From: Sphaerisporangium album
GTDB taxonomy: Bacteria > Actinomycetota > Actinomycetes > Streptosporangiales > Streptosporangiaceae
Direction: 5' to 3'
Assembly: GCF_003323745.1 (NCBI RefSeq)
Contig: NZ_QOIL01000004.1
Span: 317,670-381,669, forward strand
DNA length: 64,000 nucleotides
Position numbers and translations under genes: made by a program. Under the pieces are notes generated by a model. The model searched no databases, had not been told where the DNA came from, and was given only the letters and a program-made list of their open reading frames with translations. This document shows positions 27,184 to 35,297 of the stretch, piece by piece; within the stretch, counting starts at the first letter, position 1; each line of letters starts with the position of its first letter.

Positions 27184-28398
27184 ATGAGCGGCCCCGCCCC
27201 GGCTCCGGCGTCCATCCGTTCTCCCCTCGGACTGGCCGCGGCCGCCGTGCCGGTCCTGGCGGTGGTGGTACTGGCCGCGCTGTGGGGGCGCCACCTGCCC
27301 GCCATAGCCGAGATCTTCATCGTGGCCCTGCTGACCTGCTCGGTCCTGGCCGCGGTGCACCACGCCGAGGTGGTGGCCCACCGCGTCGGCGAGCCCTTCG
27401 GCTCCCTCATCCTCGCCGTGGCCGTCACCGTCATCGAGGTCGGCCTCATCATCAGTCTCATGACCTCCGGGGGCTCCTCGGCCGCCTCACTCGCGCGCGA
27501 CACCGTGTTCGCGGCCGTCATGATCACCTGTAACGGCATCGTCGGCCTGTCACTTCTGCTCAGCGCGCTACGCGACCGGACGGCCCAGTTCAACCCCGAA
27601 GGCACCGGCGCGGCGCTGGCCACCGTGATCACGCTGGCGACCCTGGGCCTGGTCCTTCCCGCCTTCACCACCAGCACGCCGGGACCCGAATTCTCCGGCC
27701 CTCAACTGCTCTTCGCCGCCGCGACGTCCCTGGCTCTGTACGGGCTGTTCGTATTCGTGCAGAACGTCCGCCATCGCGACTACTTCCTCCCCGTCCACAC
27801 ACCCGACCACCCGCCCGCCCCGGCCGGCGACGGCACCGCCACCACGAGCGGCACCGCCACCACGAGCGGCACCGCCACCACGAGCGGCACCGCGACCGGC
27901 GACGGCACCGTCACGGACGACGAGCACGCTCCCATCCCCTCGCTGAAGAGCACGCTTACCAGCCTGGGCCTGCTCCTGGCCGCTCTGATCGGCGTCGTCG
28001 GCCTGGCCAAGGTCGAATCCGCCACGATCGAACGGGCGGTCGCCGCCGCCGGCCTGCCGCAGGCAGTGGTCGGTGTCGTCATCGCCCTGCTGGTCCTGCT
28101 GCCCGAAACCCTCGCCGCGGGACGCAACGCCCGTCGTGGCCGCACCCAGATCAGCCTCAACCTCGCCCTCGGCTCGGCCATGGCGAGCATCGGCCTGACC
28201 ATCCCCGCCATCGCGGTCGCCTCGATCTGGCTGGGCGGTCCGCTGCTGCTCGGCCTGGGCGCCACCCAGATCGTGCTTCTGGCCCTCACCGCCGGCGTTG
28301 GCATCCTCACCGTCATGCCCGGCAGAGCCACGCTGCTGCAGGCGGCGGTCCACCTGTGCCTGTGCGCCGCCTACCTCCTCCTGGCCGCCAACCCCTGA
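27184..28398 (+). CDS. Ca2+/H+ antiporter, ChaA/CAX type
   Basis: Membrane exchanger of 404 residues with eleven or so helices in two homologous halves. Each half has the family's acidic alpha motif: AVTVIEVGLIISLM (near residue 82) and LVLLPETLAAGRNARRG (near 300). The cytoplasmic loop joining the halves (about 205-250) carries an 18-base, six-residue tandem repeat (GTATTS three times). It would export Ca2+ or Na+/K+ against protons. It sits 80 bases after the response regulator in the same direction and so is probably under its control. Confidence 0.9.
   Translation: MSGPAPAPASIRSPLGLAAAAVPVLAVVVLAALWGRHLPAIAEIFIVALLTCSVLAAVHHAEVVAHRVGEPFGSLILAVAVTVIEVGLIISLMTSGGSSAASLARDTVFAAVMITCNGIVGLSLLLSALRDRTAQFNPEGTGAALATVITLATLGLVLPAFTTSTPGPEFSGPQLLFAAATSLALYGLFVFVQNVRHRDYFLPVHTPDHPPAPAGDGTATTSGTATTSGTATTSGTATGDGTVTDDEHAPIPSLKSTLTSLGLLLAALIGVVGLAKVESATIERAVAAAGLPQAVVGVVIALLVLLPETLAAGRNARRGRTQISLNLALGSAMASIGLTIPAIAVASIWLGGPLLLGLGATQIVLLALTAGVGILTVMPGRATLLQAAVHLCLCAAYLLLAANP
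27832..27885 (+). repeat. 18-base tandem repeat, three copies, inside the antiporter gene
   Basis: Unit GGCACCGCCACCACGAGC repeated three times without change and followed by a degenerate fourth unit. It encodes GTATTS in the central loop. In-frame length changes would not break the protein, so copy number may vary between strains. Confidence 0.9.
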
Positions 28399-28455
28399 GC
28401 GGACCAGCGGCCAGGCCGCCGAGGAATCGCGAAGGTACGGTCACCGGCAGCTTGT

Positions 28456-28683
28456 TCAGGCGCAGGGCCGGGAGGCGTAGGGGAGCAGGGCCATCTCCCG
28501 GGCGTTCTTGACGGCCTTGGCGATCTGACGTTGCTGCTGGACGGTGACGCCGGTGACGCGACGGCTGCGGATCTTGCCGCGGTCGGAGACGAACTTGCGG
28601 AGCAGGTTGGTGTCCTTGTAGTCGATGCGGTCGACGTGCAGGAGGGGGTTGGGCTTCTTGCGCGGGGCGCGGCGAGTCTTCAC
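28456..28683 (-). CDS. rpsR: 30S ribosomal protein S18, zinc-free paralogue
   Basis: A 75-residue ribosomal protein. [19 protein letters not shown] and RRVTG are the S18 signature. The N-terminal region [15 protein letters not shown] lacks the CxxC of the zinc form, so this is the substitute made under zinc starvation. Its GTG start overlaps the stop of the COG0523 gene by four bases (GTGA) and is preceded by AAGGAG, so the two are translationally coupled. A normal S18 is presumably encoded elsewhere with ssb/rplI. Confidence 0.93.
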   Translation of the reverse strand: MKTRRAPRKKPNPLLHVDRIDYKDTNLLRKFVSDRGKIRSRRVTGVTVQQQRQIAKAVKNAREMALLPYASRPCA

Positions 28684-29801
28684 GCGATCTCCTTGAGGTC
28701 GAGTAGGGGGGCGAAGGGGTCGTCGTGACCGGGGTGTTCGCCCTCGGCCAGCAGGCAGGAGTCGAGCAGGGTGTGCAGGCGGTCGGTGTCGAGGTCGGGG
28801 CCGGTGAAGACGAGGTGCTGGACGCGGTCGCCACGCTCGCCGTCCCAGTCGAGGGCGGCGGCCAGGCGGCGGGCGGGGGAGACCAGATCCCAGGCGGCCT
28901 CGGGCAGCGCGGCCAGCCACGGACCGGCGTCCTCGATGGAGATGATTCCGGCCACGGCGTCCCAGGCCAGCAGACGGCTGGGCCTGGTGGCCAGCCAGAA
29001 CCGGCCGCGTGAGCGTACGGACTCGGTGACCAGCTCATCGACGGCCTCGAACAGGCGGCCGGGGTGCAGCGGGCGGCGGCTGCGCCACACCGTGGTGGTG
29101 ATCTCGTCGGTCTGCGCGTCCGCGGGGAGCTGCGCGGTGGCGGGATCCACACGTTCGGCGAGTTCCGCGGTGCACACGGCGGCCCCGGTGACGTGCGGCA
29201 GGGTGTCGAGGGTGTGGATCGGCGTGAGCGGGGCGAGGTGTGCGAGCACCAGACGCGACAGTTCGTGGTCCTCCTCGTCGCCGTCGTCCAGCACGAGGCC
29301 GGTGGCGTACTCGAGCTGCCGGGTCAGGACCTCGGCCAGGTAGCGCTGATCGCCCGCGGCGGCGGGCTTGCCGATCTCGCTGAGGCGTTCGCCGCGGGTG
29401 ATGTCCTCGGGCGTGGCCGCTGCGTTCAGTGCGGTGAGAACGCCGGTGAACCGCAGGACGTCCCTTGCTTCCTGATGGTCGATCGCCTCGGCCACCGACC
29501 TCGGTTCCACCGAGTCCCAAAGGTCCACGATCACCAGCGCCGCGCCGGGCGCCAGCCTGATGAGCTGGGGCAGCAGGTCCTCGCGCACGGTGCAGGTGAC
29601 GCAGCCGTGGGCGAGCCGCACCTCGGCCGTGTCCAGTACGTGCGTCGCGTCGCGGACGGTGCGCTGGACGAGCCCCTGGCTGACGTCGCGCAGGTCGTGG
29701 TGGACCGCGACCGATCCGGGATGCCCGGCCAGTAGCCGGTCGACGGTGGCCGTGCGGGCCGAGGCGTGCAGGCCCGCGACGAGGACGACGGGGATGGGCA
29801 C
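28680..29801 (-). CDS. COG0523/CobW-family zinc-homeostasis protein, degenerate P-loop
   Basis: A 373-residue protein of the family of G3E GTPase metallochaperones that supply zinc under starvation. The expected Walker A (GxxxxGKT/S) is replaced by [17 protein letters not shown] with no Lys, and the usual GCxCC metal motif reads GCVTC (near residue 68), followed by TVREDLLP. Walker-B-like LVIVDLWDS and the C-terminal CobW domain (about 260-360: [11 protein letters not shown]...) are intact. GTP hydrolysis is therefore doubtful. GTG start 29801 follows GGAGG by four to five bases. It diverges from the ribosomal operon across a Zur-like box. Confidence 0.88.
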   Translation of the reverse strand: MPIPVVLVAGLHASARTATVDRLLAGHPGSVAVHHDLRDVSQGLVQRTVRDATHVLDTAEVRLAHGCVTCTVREDLLPQLIRLAPGAALVIVDLWDSVEPRSVAEAIDHQEARDVLRFTGVLTALNAAATPEDITRGERLSEIGKPAAAGDQRYLAEVLTRQLEYATGLVLDDGDEEDHELSRLVLAHLAPLTPIHTLDTLPHVTGAAVCTAELAERVDPATAQLPADAQTDEITTTVWRSRRPLHPGRLFEAVDELVTESVRSRGRFWLATRPSRLLAWDAVAGIISIEDAGPWLAALPEAAWDLVSPARRLAAALDWDGERGDRVQHLVFTGPDLDTDRLHTLLDSCLLAEGEHPGHDDPFAPLLDLKEIA

Positions 29802-29820
29802 GGCGCCTCCAGTTGCAGTA

Positions 29821-29843
29821 ATGAAAACCGTTATCGTTATCAT
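29821..29843. promoter_or_regulatory. Zur-like operator in the divergent promoter
   Basis: ATGAAAAC (29821-29828) and GTTATCAT (29836-29843) form an imperfect inverted repeat (ATGAxAAC arms) around CGTTATC. This AT-rich 23-base site is the only one of its kind between the COG0523 gene and the ribosomal operon. Both flanking operons encode zinc-sparing proteins, matching the known Zur regulon of actinomycetes. Confidence 0.7.
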
Positions 29844-29874
29844 GGCACATGTCCGCGACCAGGGAGGACCCGAA

Positions 29875-30039
29875 TTGCCCCGAAATGAGCTCCGGCCGGT
29901 GATCAAGCTCCGATCGACCGCCGGGACCGGCTACACCTACGTGACCAGGAAGAACCGGCGCAACACCCCCGACAGGCTCACCCTTCGCAAGTACGACCCG
30001 ACCATCCGCCGGCACGTGCTCTTCCGGGAGGAACGATGA
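29875..30039 (+). CDS. rpmG: 50S ribosomal protein L33, zinc-free paralogue
   Basis: A 54-residue protein with the L33 core [18 protein letters not shown] and the RKYDP tail and no Cys, so it is the zinc-independent form. The start is a rare TTG (29875), eight bases after GGGAGGA, giving the normal [12 protein letters not shown]-terminus. An in-frame ATG at 29842 exists but lies in the operator. First gene of the five-gene zinc-starvation operon; its stop overlaps the next start (ATGA). Confidence 0.92.
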   Translation: MPRNELRPVIKLRSTAGTGYTYVTRKNRRNTPDRLTLRKYDPTIRRHVLFREER

Positions 30040-30281
30040 AGAAGGGAATCCACCCCGCCTACCACCCGGTCGTCTTCCGCGATCCGGGCGCCGGCTTCGC
30101 CTTCCTCACCCGGTCCACGATCAGCAGCGGCAAGACGATCGAGTGGACCGACGGCAACACCTACCCGGTGGTGGACGTCGACGTCTCCTCGGCAAGCCAC
30201 CCCTTCTACACCGGCCGCAGCCGCGTCCTGGACACCGCCGGTCGCGTCGAGCGGTTCAACCAGCGCTACGGGAGGAACTGA
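30036..30281 (+). CDS. rpmE2: 50S ribosomal protein L31 type B
   Basis: An 81-residue L31 of the B type: [25 protein letters not shown] and HPFYTGRSR are diagnostic, and the CxxC of the zinc-binding A type is absent. Under zinc shortage it replaces the zinc form at the ribosome surface. Its ATG overlaps the L33 stop by four bases, and its own stop overlaps the L28 start by one. Confidence 0.95.
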   Translation: MKKGIHPAYHPVVFRDPGAGFAFLTRSTISSGKTIEWTDGNTYPVVDVDVSSASHPFYTGRSRVLDTAGRVERFNQRYGRN

Positions 30282-30517
30282 TGTCCGCCCACTGCCAGCT
30301 CACCGGCGTCAAGCCGGTCTTCGGCAACAACATCTCCCACTCCCACCGCCGCACCCGGCGCCGGTGGAACCCCAACATCCAGCAACGCCGCTACTGGCTG
30401 CCGAGCGAGGGCCGCTATGTCCGGCTCACGCTCAGCGCCCGTGCGATCAAGACCATCGACAAGATCGGCATCGACAGGGCCGTCGCGCGGATCCGGGCCC
30501 GGGGAGACAAGGTCTGA
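30281..30517 (+). CDS. rpmB: 50S ribosomal protein L28, zinc-free paralogue
   Basis: A 78-residue L28: [21 protein letters not shown] and [10 protein letters not shown] are the family signature. Only one of the usual paired Cys remains. TGATG overlap with L31 upstream and with S14 downstream shows tight coupling within the operon. Confidence 0.94.
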   Translation: MSAHCQLTGVKPVFGNNISHSHRRTRRRWNPNIQQRRYWLPSEGRYVRLTLSARAIKTIDKIGIDRAVARIRARGDKV

Positions 30518-30816
30518 TGGCCAAGAAAAGCAAGATCGCCGCCAACGAGCGGCGCAAGGTCGTCGTCCAGCGGTACGCCACGCGGCGGGCCGAGCTGAAG
30601 GACATCATCCGCACCGGCACGCCGGACGAACGGGCCGAGGCCGTACGGGAACTGGCCCGTCAGCCGCGCGATGCCAGCCGCACCCGGGTGCGTAACCGCG
30701 ACTCGGTCGACGGCCGCCCACGCGGCCACCTGACCAAGTTCGGGCTCTCCCGGGTTCGCTTCCGCGAGATGGCGCACCGCGGCGAACTCCCCGGCATCAC
30801 GAAAGCGAGCTGGTAG
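30517..30816 (+). CDS. rpsN: 30S ribosomal protein S14, long zinc-free form
   Basis: A 99-residue S14 ([47 protein letters not shown]). The long form lacks the CxxC...CxxC zinc ribbon of the short one. Overlaps the L28 stop by one base and precedes L32 by two. Part of the zinc-starvation operon. Confidence 0.95.
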   Translation: MAKKSKIAANERRKVVVQRYATRRAELKDIIRTGTPDERAEAVRELARQPRDASRTRVRNRDSVDGRPRGHLTKFGLSRVRFREMAHRGELPGITKASW

Positions 30817-30818
30817 CC

Positions 30819-30986
30819 ATGGCCGTGCCCAAACGCAAGACCTCACGCAGCAACACCCGCCATCGCCGCAGCCAGTGGAAGGCGACCGCCCCCGACCTCG
30901 TCCCCATCACCGTCAACGGACGGGAAATGCTGATCCCACGCCGTCTCGTCCGGGCCTACCAGCGAGGACTCATCATGGCCGACTGA
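30819..30986 (+). CDS. rpmF: 50S ribosomal protein L32, zinc-free paralogue
   Basis: A 55-residue L32 recognised by [20 protein letters not shown] at its start and a C-terminal half without the CxxC...C zinc site. It begins two bases after the S14 stop and closes the operon. No clear terminator follows. Confidence 0.93.
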   Translation: MAVPKRKTSRSNTRHRRSQWKATAPDLVPITVNGREMLIPRRLVRAYQRGLIMAD

Positions 30987-31303
30987 GGCGCCCCGGCCAC
31001 CGGGCACCTCGGTCGCGCATGGAACAAGCCGGGCGCGGCAGCACGGCCGGATGCCCGGTGGCCGTTCCGGCCACAGGCCAGGCACACGCGCCGCCGATCA
31101 GCACCTCCGGCGCGCGGTCACCCCCAGCCGACCGGCCCTCGCGGCGGCATGGAGACCGATCGGAGCCACGGTCTGGATTGCCGCCGTGGTGATGATCACA
31201 CGTCGCATGGTCACCGCCGGAACCGAAGGCCCTCCCGGACATCCAGAGCTTCCACAGGCGACCGCCCCTGGACGCCGTGCGCTGTGGGGGATCACCGTGA
31301 GCC

Positions 31304-31905
31304 ATGGTGGTGGGTGCTCTTGGGTCAGCTACAGGTGTCGGCGCCGCGCGTCCGACCGAGGCCCCCCGGCCGAGATCTTCGCGCTGGAACCCTCGGCCGG
31401 CATGCGCGGGATTCTGCTGTCGAGGCTGAGCGCGCGCCCGGAACTGCTGAAGCGGGTAACGGTGCTCTCCTGTGACGCGCTGAGCGTGGACCTGGGCGAG
31501 CCGGTCGAGGCCATGGTGATGATCAATGTGATGTACGCCTTGGAGCCGGACTACCGAAGGCGACTTTGGCCGGTGCTGGCGGCTCATCTGGAGCCCGGCG
31601 GCCTCCTGGTCTTCACCTGGCGCGATGGCGGACCTCCGGCGCCTCGTCCTCTTCAGGAGCTGGAATCGCGCCAGGTGGGCCGGCACACCTACATGGTCCT
31701 GTCGGAGATCCTTGAGTCGGACGAGGAGGAGTGCAAGGCCCGTTACCTCTACCGAATCACCGAGGGCGACAAGGTCATCAGTGAGGAGGAAATCGTCGGC
31801 CACGCCTACCGCCCCGCGTGGGAGGTGATCCAGAAGGAACTGGTCGCGGCCGGTTTCACCCAAACCGACGCGCCTGACGGGCTCCTCGCCTGGCACCTCA
31901 CCTGA
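31304..31905 (+). pseudogene. Frameshifted SAM-dependent methyltransferase
   Basis: The downstream frame (about 31370-31905) is a good class I methyltransferase C-terminal part: EIFALEPSAGMRG, VMINVMYALEP, HLEPGGLLVFTW and an E/Y-rich tail. The SAM motif I expected just before it is found only in another frame, from an ATG at 31304, as GALGSATGVGAARPTEAP, a worn version of DLGxGTGVG. A single-base shift near 31370 would join them. The sequence further upstream does not match, so the N-terminus is also lost or very short. Confidence 0.6.
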
Positions 31906-32073
31906 GTGAGGGGGGACACTGCGAGCGAGCAAACGCATGCTTGACGATCAGGGCGATACGCGATCTCTTAGGTGTAGCGGCCGGGCCTCATGGAGATCTT
32001 GACGCCATTGGCGCGGCGTGTTGTGATCGGGCTATCCGTTATTCCATACGTATTTAGTGGGAAATGGGGAGTT

Positions 32074-33327
32074 GTGAGGGTTCTCCGGCGTGTGGCCGCG
32101 ATCGCCGCGCTCCTGGTGGGCGCGGTCGGCATCCAAGCCGTCCAGGGGGGAGCGGCGCAGGCGGCCCTGCCCACCGCCGCCGTCGTGCTCGGCGACAGCT
32201 TCGTCAGCGGGGAGGGCGCGGGGGACTACCAGCCCGTCCTCGACGCCTCCGGGACGGCACAGGCCTTCCCCGGCTGGTCCGCGGCCAACAGCAACGCCTA
32301 CTTCTGCCACCGGTCGGCGAACGCCTCGTTGTTCAAGGCGTCACTCCCGGGCATTCAGGACCGCTTCAACCTCGCATGCTCCGGTGGCCGGCCCGCGGAC
32401 ATCGCCAGCCCCTCCAGCGCCCGCGCCGACGGCCGCTCCGTCGCCTCGCAACTCGACCAGCTGCGCGCCGTTGCCCAGACCCACGACATCGACGTCGTCC
32501 TCATCGGCCTCGGCTCCAACAACGCTCAGTTCACCTTCGGCGACGTGGCCACGCTGTGCGCCAACCGCTTCATCGCCGACGCCTGGACGGGCTGGTGGGA
32601 GTTCTGGGCCTACCTGAACGGCCCGGTGCCGCAGGAGCCCTGCACCGTCTCGGACCTGGCCACCGACGCCGAGGTCGCCGCCGCCACCACCGAGACCACC
32701 GCCGCCCTGCGCCAGATCCTCGACACTCTCGCCCAAATCGACGCCGATGGCGTCCACCAAGTAGTCCTGCAGACCTACACCAACCCGCTGCCGCTCGACG
32801 TCGCCCCGCAGTACTGGGACGAGGACGGCCGCACCGACACCCGCGACAAGTTCCGCGCCCTCGGCGCCGAGCGGTACGCCGCCGGCTGCCCGATCCACCG
32901 CGCGAGCCTCGCCCCCGGGCATGTGTTCTCCCAGAACCTCGGCTCCCTGGTCAAGAACGCCTACACCACGCTGGCGGCCGAGCGTCCCACGGCCGACCTG
33001 CGCGTGCTGGACGTCCAGAGGGCCTTCGACGGGGCCCGGCTCTGCGAGAACCCCGGCAGCCCGACGGGCGCGCTCGCCACGCCGCTGCGGGTGCAGGACG
33101 GGCCGTCCGGCACCTTCATCACCAGCCTGTCCGGCTGGGAAAAGATCGGCATCCAGCGGCTGGCGAACACCTGCGTCACCTACTTCCAGACCTGCCAGGA
33201 GTCCTGGCACCCTAACGCCGCGGGCCACGCCGTCCTCGGCCAGTGCCTGACCGGCGCCCTCACCGCCGCCGCCCGCACGATCGTCACGTGCGCCCGTAAC
33301 GCGAACGGCACGCTCACCATCTCCTGA
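32074..33327 (+). CDS. Secreted SGNH-family esterase/lipase
   Basis: Exported hydrolase of 417 residues. A signal peptide ends near AAQAALP (residue 32). The catalytic Ser lies in block I VLGDSFVSGEG (near residue 40), the oxyanion Asn in GLGSNNAQF (near 148), and the Asp-His-like end block in SWHPNAAGHAV (near 378-384). Several Cys pairs suggest disulfides. Length and layout resemble Streptomyces secreted lipases that act on acyl esters. GTG start 32074 follows GGGGAG; an upstream ATG at 31990 has no site. A terminator hairpin lies 23 bases downstream. Confidence 0.85.
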   Translation: MRVLRRVAAIAALLVGAVGIQAVQGGAAQAALPTAAVVLGDSFVSGEGAGDYQPVLDASGTAQAFPGWSAANSNAYFCHRSANASLFKASLPGIQDRFNLACSGGRPADIASPSSARADGRSVASQLDQLRAVAQTHDIDVVLIGLGSNNAQFTFGDVATLCANRFIADAWTGWWEFWAYLNGPVPQEPCTVSDLATDAEVAAATTETTAALRQILDTLAQIDADGVHQVVLQTYTNPLPLDVAPQYWDEDGRTDTRDKFRALGAERYAAGCPIHRASLAPGHVFSQNLGSLVKNAYTTLAAERPTADLRVLDVQRAFDGARLCENPGSPTGALATPLRVQDGPSGTFITSLSGWEKIGIQRLANTCVTYFQTCQESWHPNAAGHAVLGQCLTGALTAAARTIVTCARNANGTLTIS

Positions 33328-33349
33328 CGTCTCCTCTCGATACGCGACA

Positions 33350-33373
33350 GCGCGCCCTGCCTCCGGGGCGCGC
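33350..33373 (+). terminator. Hairpin terminator after the SGNH hydrolase
   Basis: Arms GCGCGCCC (33350-33357) and GGGCGCGC (33366-33373) with an 8-base loop, 23 bases past the stop. Confidence 0.6.
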
Positions 33374-33498
33374 GCCGTCCCGCATGCCGCGACGGCCGTA
33401 GGTCGTCGGACTCGGTCTTGAGAGAACTCCAGACCCACGGGCGCCGGAAGCGGTTCAGAGGCAGAAGCATGGCCGTCGATTCCGCTTAGGGTGATGCC

Positions 33499-33966
33499 GT
33501 GCCCAAAATCTTGATCACCGGAATGTCGGGGACTGGCAAATCGACCGCATTGCAGATTTTGGGCTCACGAGGGCACCGGGTTGTGGACACGGACTACGGC
33601 CAGTGGAGCCACTGGGTCACCCTCCCGGACGGGTCGCCGGACTGGGTATGGCGCGAGGAGGCGATGGTTGATCTGCTCGCTGGCCACAAGGAGGGCGCCT
33701 TGTTCGTGGCCGGCTGTAAGAGCAACCAGGGGAAGTTCTATCCGCGGTTCGACCATGTCGTGTTGTTGAGCGCGCCTGCTGACGTGCTGTTGGCCCGAGT
33801 CATGGCACGGACTAACAATCCGTATGGCAAGCGACCAGAGGAACGAGACGCCATCCTGGAGAACCTTCGCATTGTCGAGCCGTTGCTGCGAGCTACCGCG
33901 ACCATGGAGATCGACGCGCGTGCTCCGATAGAGCAGGTCGTCCAGCAGCTTGAGGGGCTTGCCTGA
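33499..33966 (+). CDS. Small P-loop kinase-like protein
   Basis: A 155-residue nucleotide-binding protein. Walker A GMSGTGKST lies near residue 8, and the fold otherwise resembles adenylate or shikimate kinases: VVDTDYGQW, then a strand FVAGCKSNQG and a later LLSAPADVLLARV with the lid-like TNNPYGKRPEERD (about 108-120). The phosphate acceptor is unknown. GTG start. It lies immediately before an integrase remnant at the edge of the accessory region. Confidence 0.78.
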   Translation: MPKILITGMSGTGKSTALQILGSRGHRVVDTDYGQWSHWVTLPDGSPDWVWREEAMVDLLAGHKEGALFVAGCKSNQGKFYPRFDHVVLLSAPADVLLARVMARTNNPYGKRPEERDAILENLRIVEPLLRATATMEIDARAPIEQVVQQLEGLA

Positions 33967-33998
33967 CTGCAATCCGTTCGTGGGCCGTCGACCGATCG

Positions 33999-34330
33999 GC
34001 AATGTGCGCAAGCTGCGGGATGGGGCCGGGCGCTTTGCTCTTCCCGGGTGTGAAGGGTGGTGCGCTGCGGCGGAGCGGCTTCAACACCCGTACGTGGTGG
34101 GTGGACGTGGTCAAGGGCATGGGCGGACCGGGGCTGCACTTCCACGATCTGCGGCACACGGGAACATACTCGTCGCCGAGTCCGGCGCGGGCCTCGAGGA
34201 CCACATGGCCCGGATGGAGCACGACAACGTCCGGGCGGCAATGATCTACCAGCACGCTCTACGTGGTGCCGGCAGGGCGATCACGGATGCCATCGACCGG
34301 CACATCAGCGGGCCGGCGACGAGGGCGATC
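33999..34330 (+). pseudogene. Tyrosine integrase C-terminal remnant, frameshifted
   Basis: One frame carries LLFPGVKGGALRRSGFNTRTW and FHDLRHTG, the catalytic Arg/His block. The frame then shifts near 34160, and the rest (ILVAESGAGLEDHMARM, VRAAMIYQH with the catalytic Tyr) is read in another frame. The N-terminal and core-binding domains are absent. It points toward the tRNA-derived repeat at 34.8 kb, the arrangement expected of an integrase next to its attachment site. Confidence 0.8.
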
Positions 34331-34382
34331 CGTCTGGTCTCGTCGTTCCCGCAGGTTGATCACAACTTGGGGGAAAGGCATG

Positions 34383-34694
34383 TCAGATGCGCTCACCGGC
34401 GAGACGGACGATCTCATCTACGGTTTCGATCGGCAGGCTGATCCCGATGTCCCAGGTCTCGTCGTCATGCCCGATGAGGATGGTCGCCTGGTCTTCGTTT
34501 GCTGTCCAGAAGACGGGAGAACCGGCACAGGTGCCCACGGCGAGGGAACGACGAGAAGCCCAATCCGCCTGCCTGATGTCGTGAAGACGGGCCAAGTCCG
34601 CTAGAGGCGCCCGGATGTTGAGTTCCCACGTCTCGGTCTGGAGCTTCACCACAACCGTGGAGCCATCGGAATCGTCCAGCGTCACGTCAACCAC
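34383..34694 (-). CDS. Hypothetical protein
   Basis: A possible 103-residue soluble protein rich in beta strands (TVVVKLQTETWELNI, ATILIGHDDETWDIGI): two similar halves each ending in a TWxxxI strand, followed by a terminal helix VDEIVRLAGE. I chose the GTG at 34694; the ribosome site is poor. It lies between an integrase remnant and the first att repeat. Family unknown; an immunity- or antitoxin-like protein would fit the location but is not shown. Confidence 0.5.
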   Translation of the reverse strand: MVDVTLDDSDGSTVVVKLQTETWELNIRAPLADLARLHDIRQADWASRRSLAVGTCAGSPVFWTANEDQATILIGHDDETWDIGISLPIETVDEIVRLAGERI

Positions 34695-34761
34695 GCGACC
34701 ATGATCGCACTCGGACGTGCTGAAATGGGACGCGAAGATCGAACAGCCCCTGAAACGATCG

Positions 34762-34848
34762 AGGCCCGGGTCTGGCTTGACGTCCTGACCTGGGCCTTCG
34801 TAGGTGGAGCAGGTGACGGGAATCGAACCCGCGCTGTCAGCTTGGGAA
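34762..34848 (-). repeat. att copy 1: tRNA-Gly(CCC) 3' half plus displaced tRNA terminator
   Basis: Bases 34812-34848 are identical to 40654-40690 of the intact tRNA gene, with one mismatch just outside (34811). The preceding 34762-34797 is a hairpin (AGGCCCGGGTC / GACCTGGGCCT) related to the tRNA terminator at 40603-40640. This is what an element inserting at a tRNA 3' end leaves at its far side. Confidence 0.85.
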
Positions 34849-34989
34849 TCGTGCGGATCCGGCCACGTAGGTCCGCTGACCTGGGCGTGAGGTCGGTCCT
34901 GCGTGACCGTGGTTGCCCCCTCTTCACCCTGCCTAATTGCACGACGATCAAGCCTCGGAGCTGGTCTCGGGCGCACCGCGCGCACCTCG

Positions 34990-35232
34990 CCTGCCCTGAT
35001 CGAGCCGATCACGGTGCAGCGAGTGGCCGGCATCATCGGCGTGATCATGGTGGCAGGGCAGAAGGTCACCCTCGGCCGCATCCACGCCCGCGCGATCGTC
35101 ACCATCCGCGTCAGCGACACCATATTCACCATCGAACTCCCCGACGACACCCGCGTGGTGCGCCGCACCACCGCCCAACCTGTCCGCAGCATCAAAGCGG
35201 CCCGGCCCCGCAAGGCCGGTCATGTTTCTTAG
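34990..35232 (+). pseudogene. IS481-type transposase C-terminal remnant
   Basis: The tail GIIMV-like GVIMVAGQKVTLGRIHAR, followed by VSDTIFTIELPDDTRVVRRTT and VRSIKAARPRK, matches the beta-rich C-terminal end found after the DDE core of many IS481 transposases. The DDE catalytic core is missing. It lies directly after att copy 1. Confidence 0.6.
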
Positions 35233-35297
35233 GGTGCCCGTCAAGCATTGGACAGCCTGGGCGCCGCTGAACTTCTGCTCCAGGGATCAGTGCGAGG

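Noticed and set aside
27832..27885. Possible CRISPR-like repeat
   Set aside because: Contiguous 18-base coding units without spacers; it is a minisatellite inside a gene.
34808..34848. A second tRNA-Gly gene
   Set aside because: Only the T arm and half of the anticodon arm are present; no acceptor 5' strand or D arm, so it is an att remnant.
34701..35270. A 189-codon plus-strand frame
   Set aside because: It crosses the att repeat and reads the IS481 remnant in the wrong frame.
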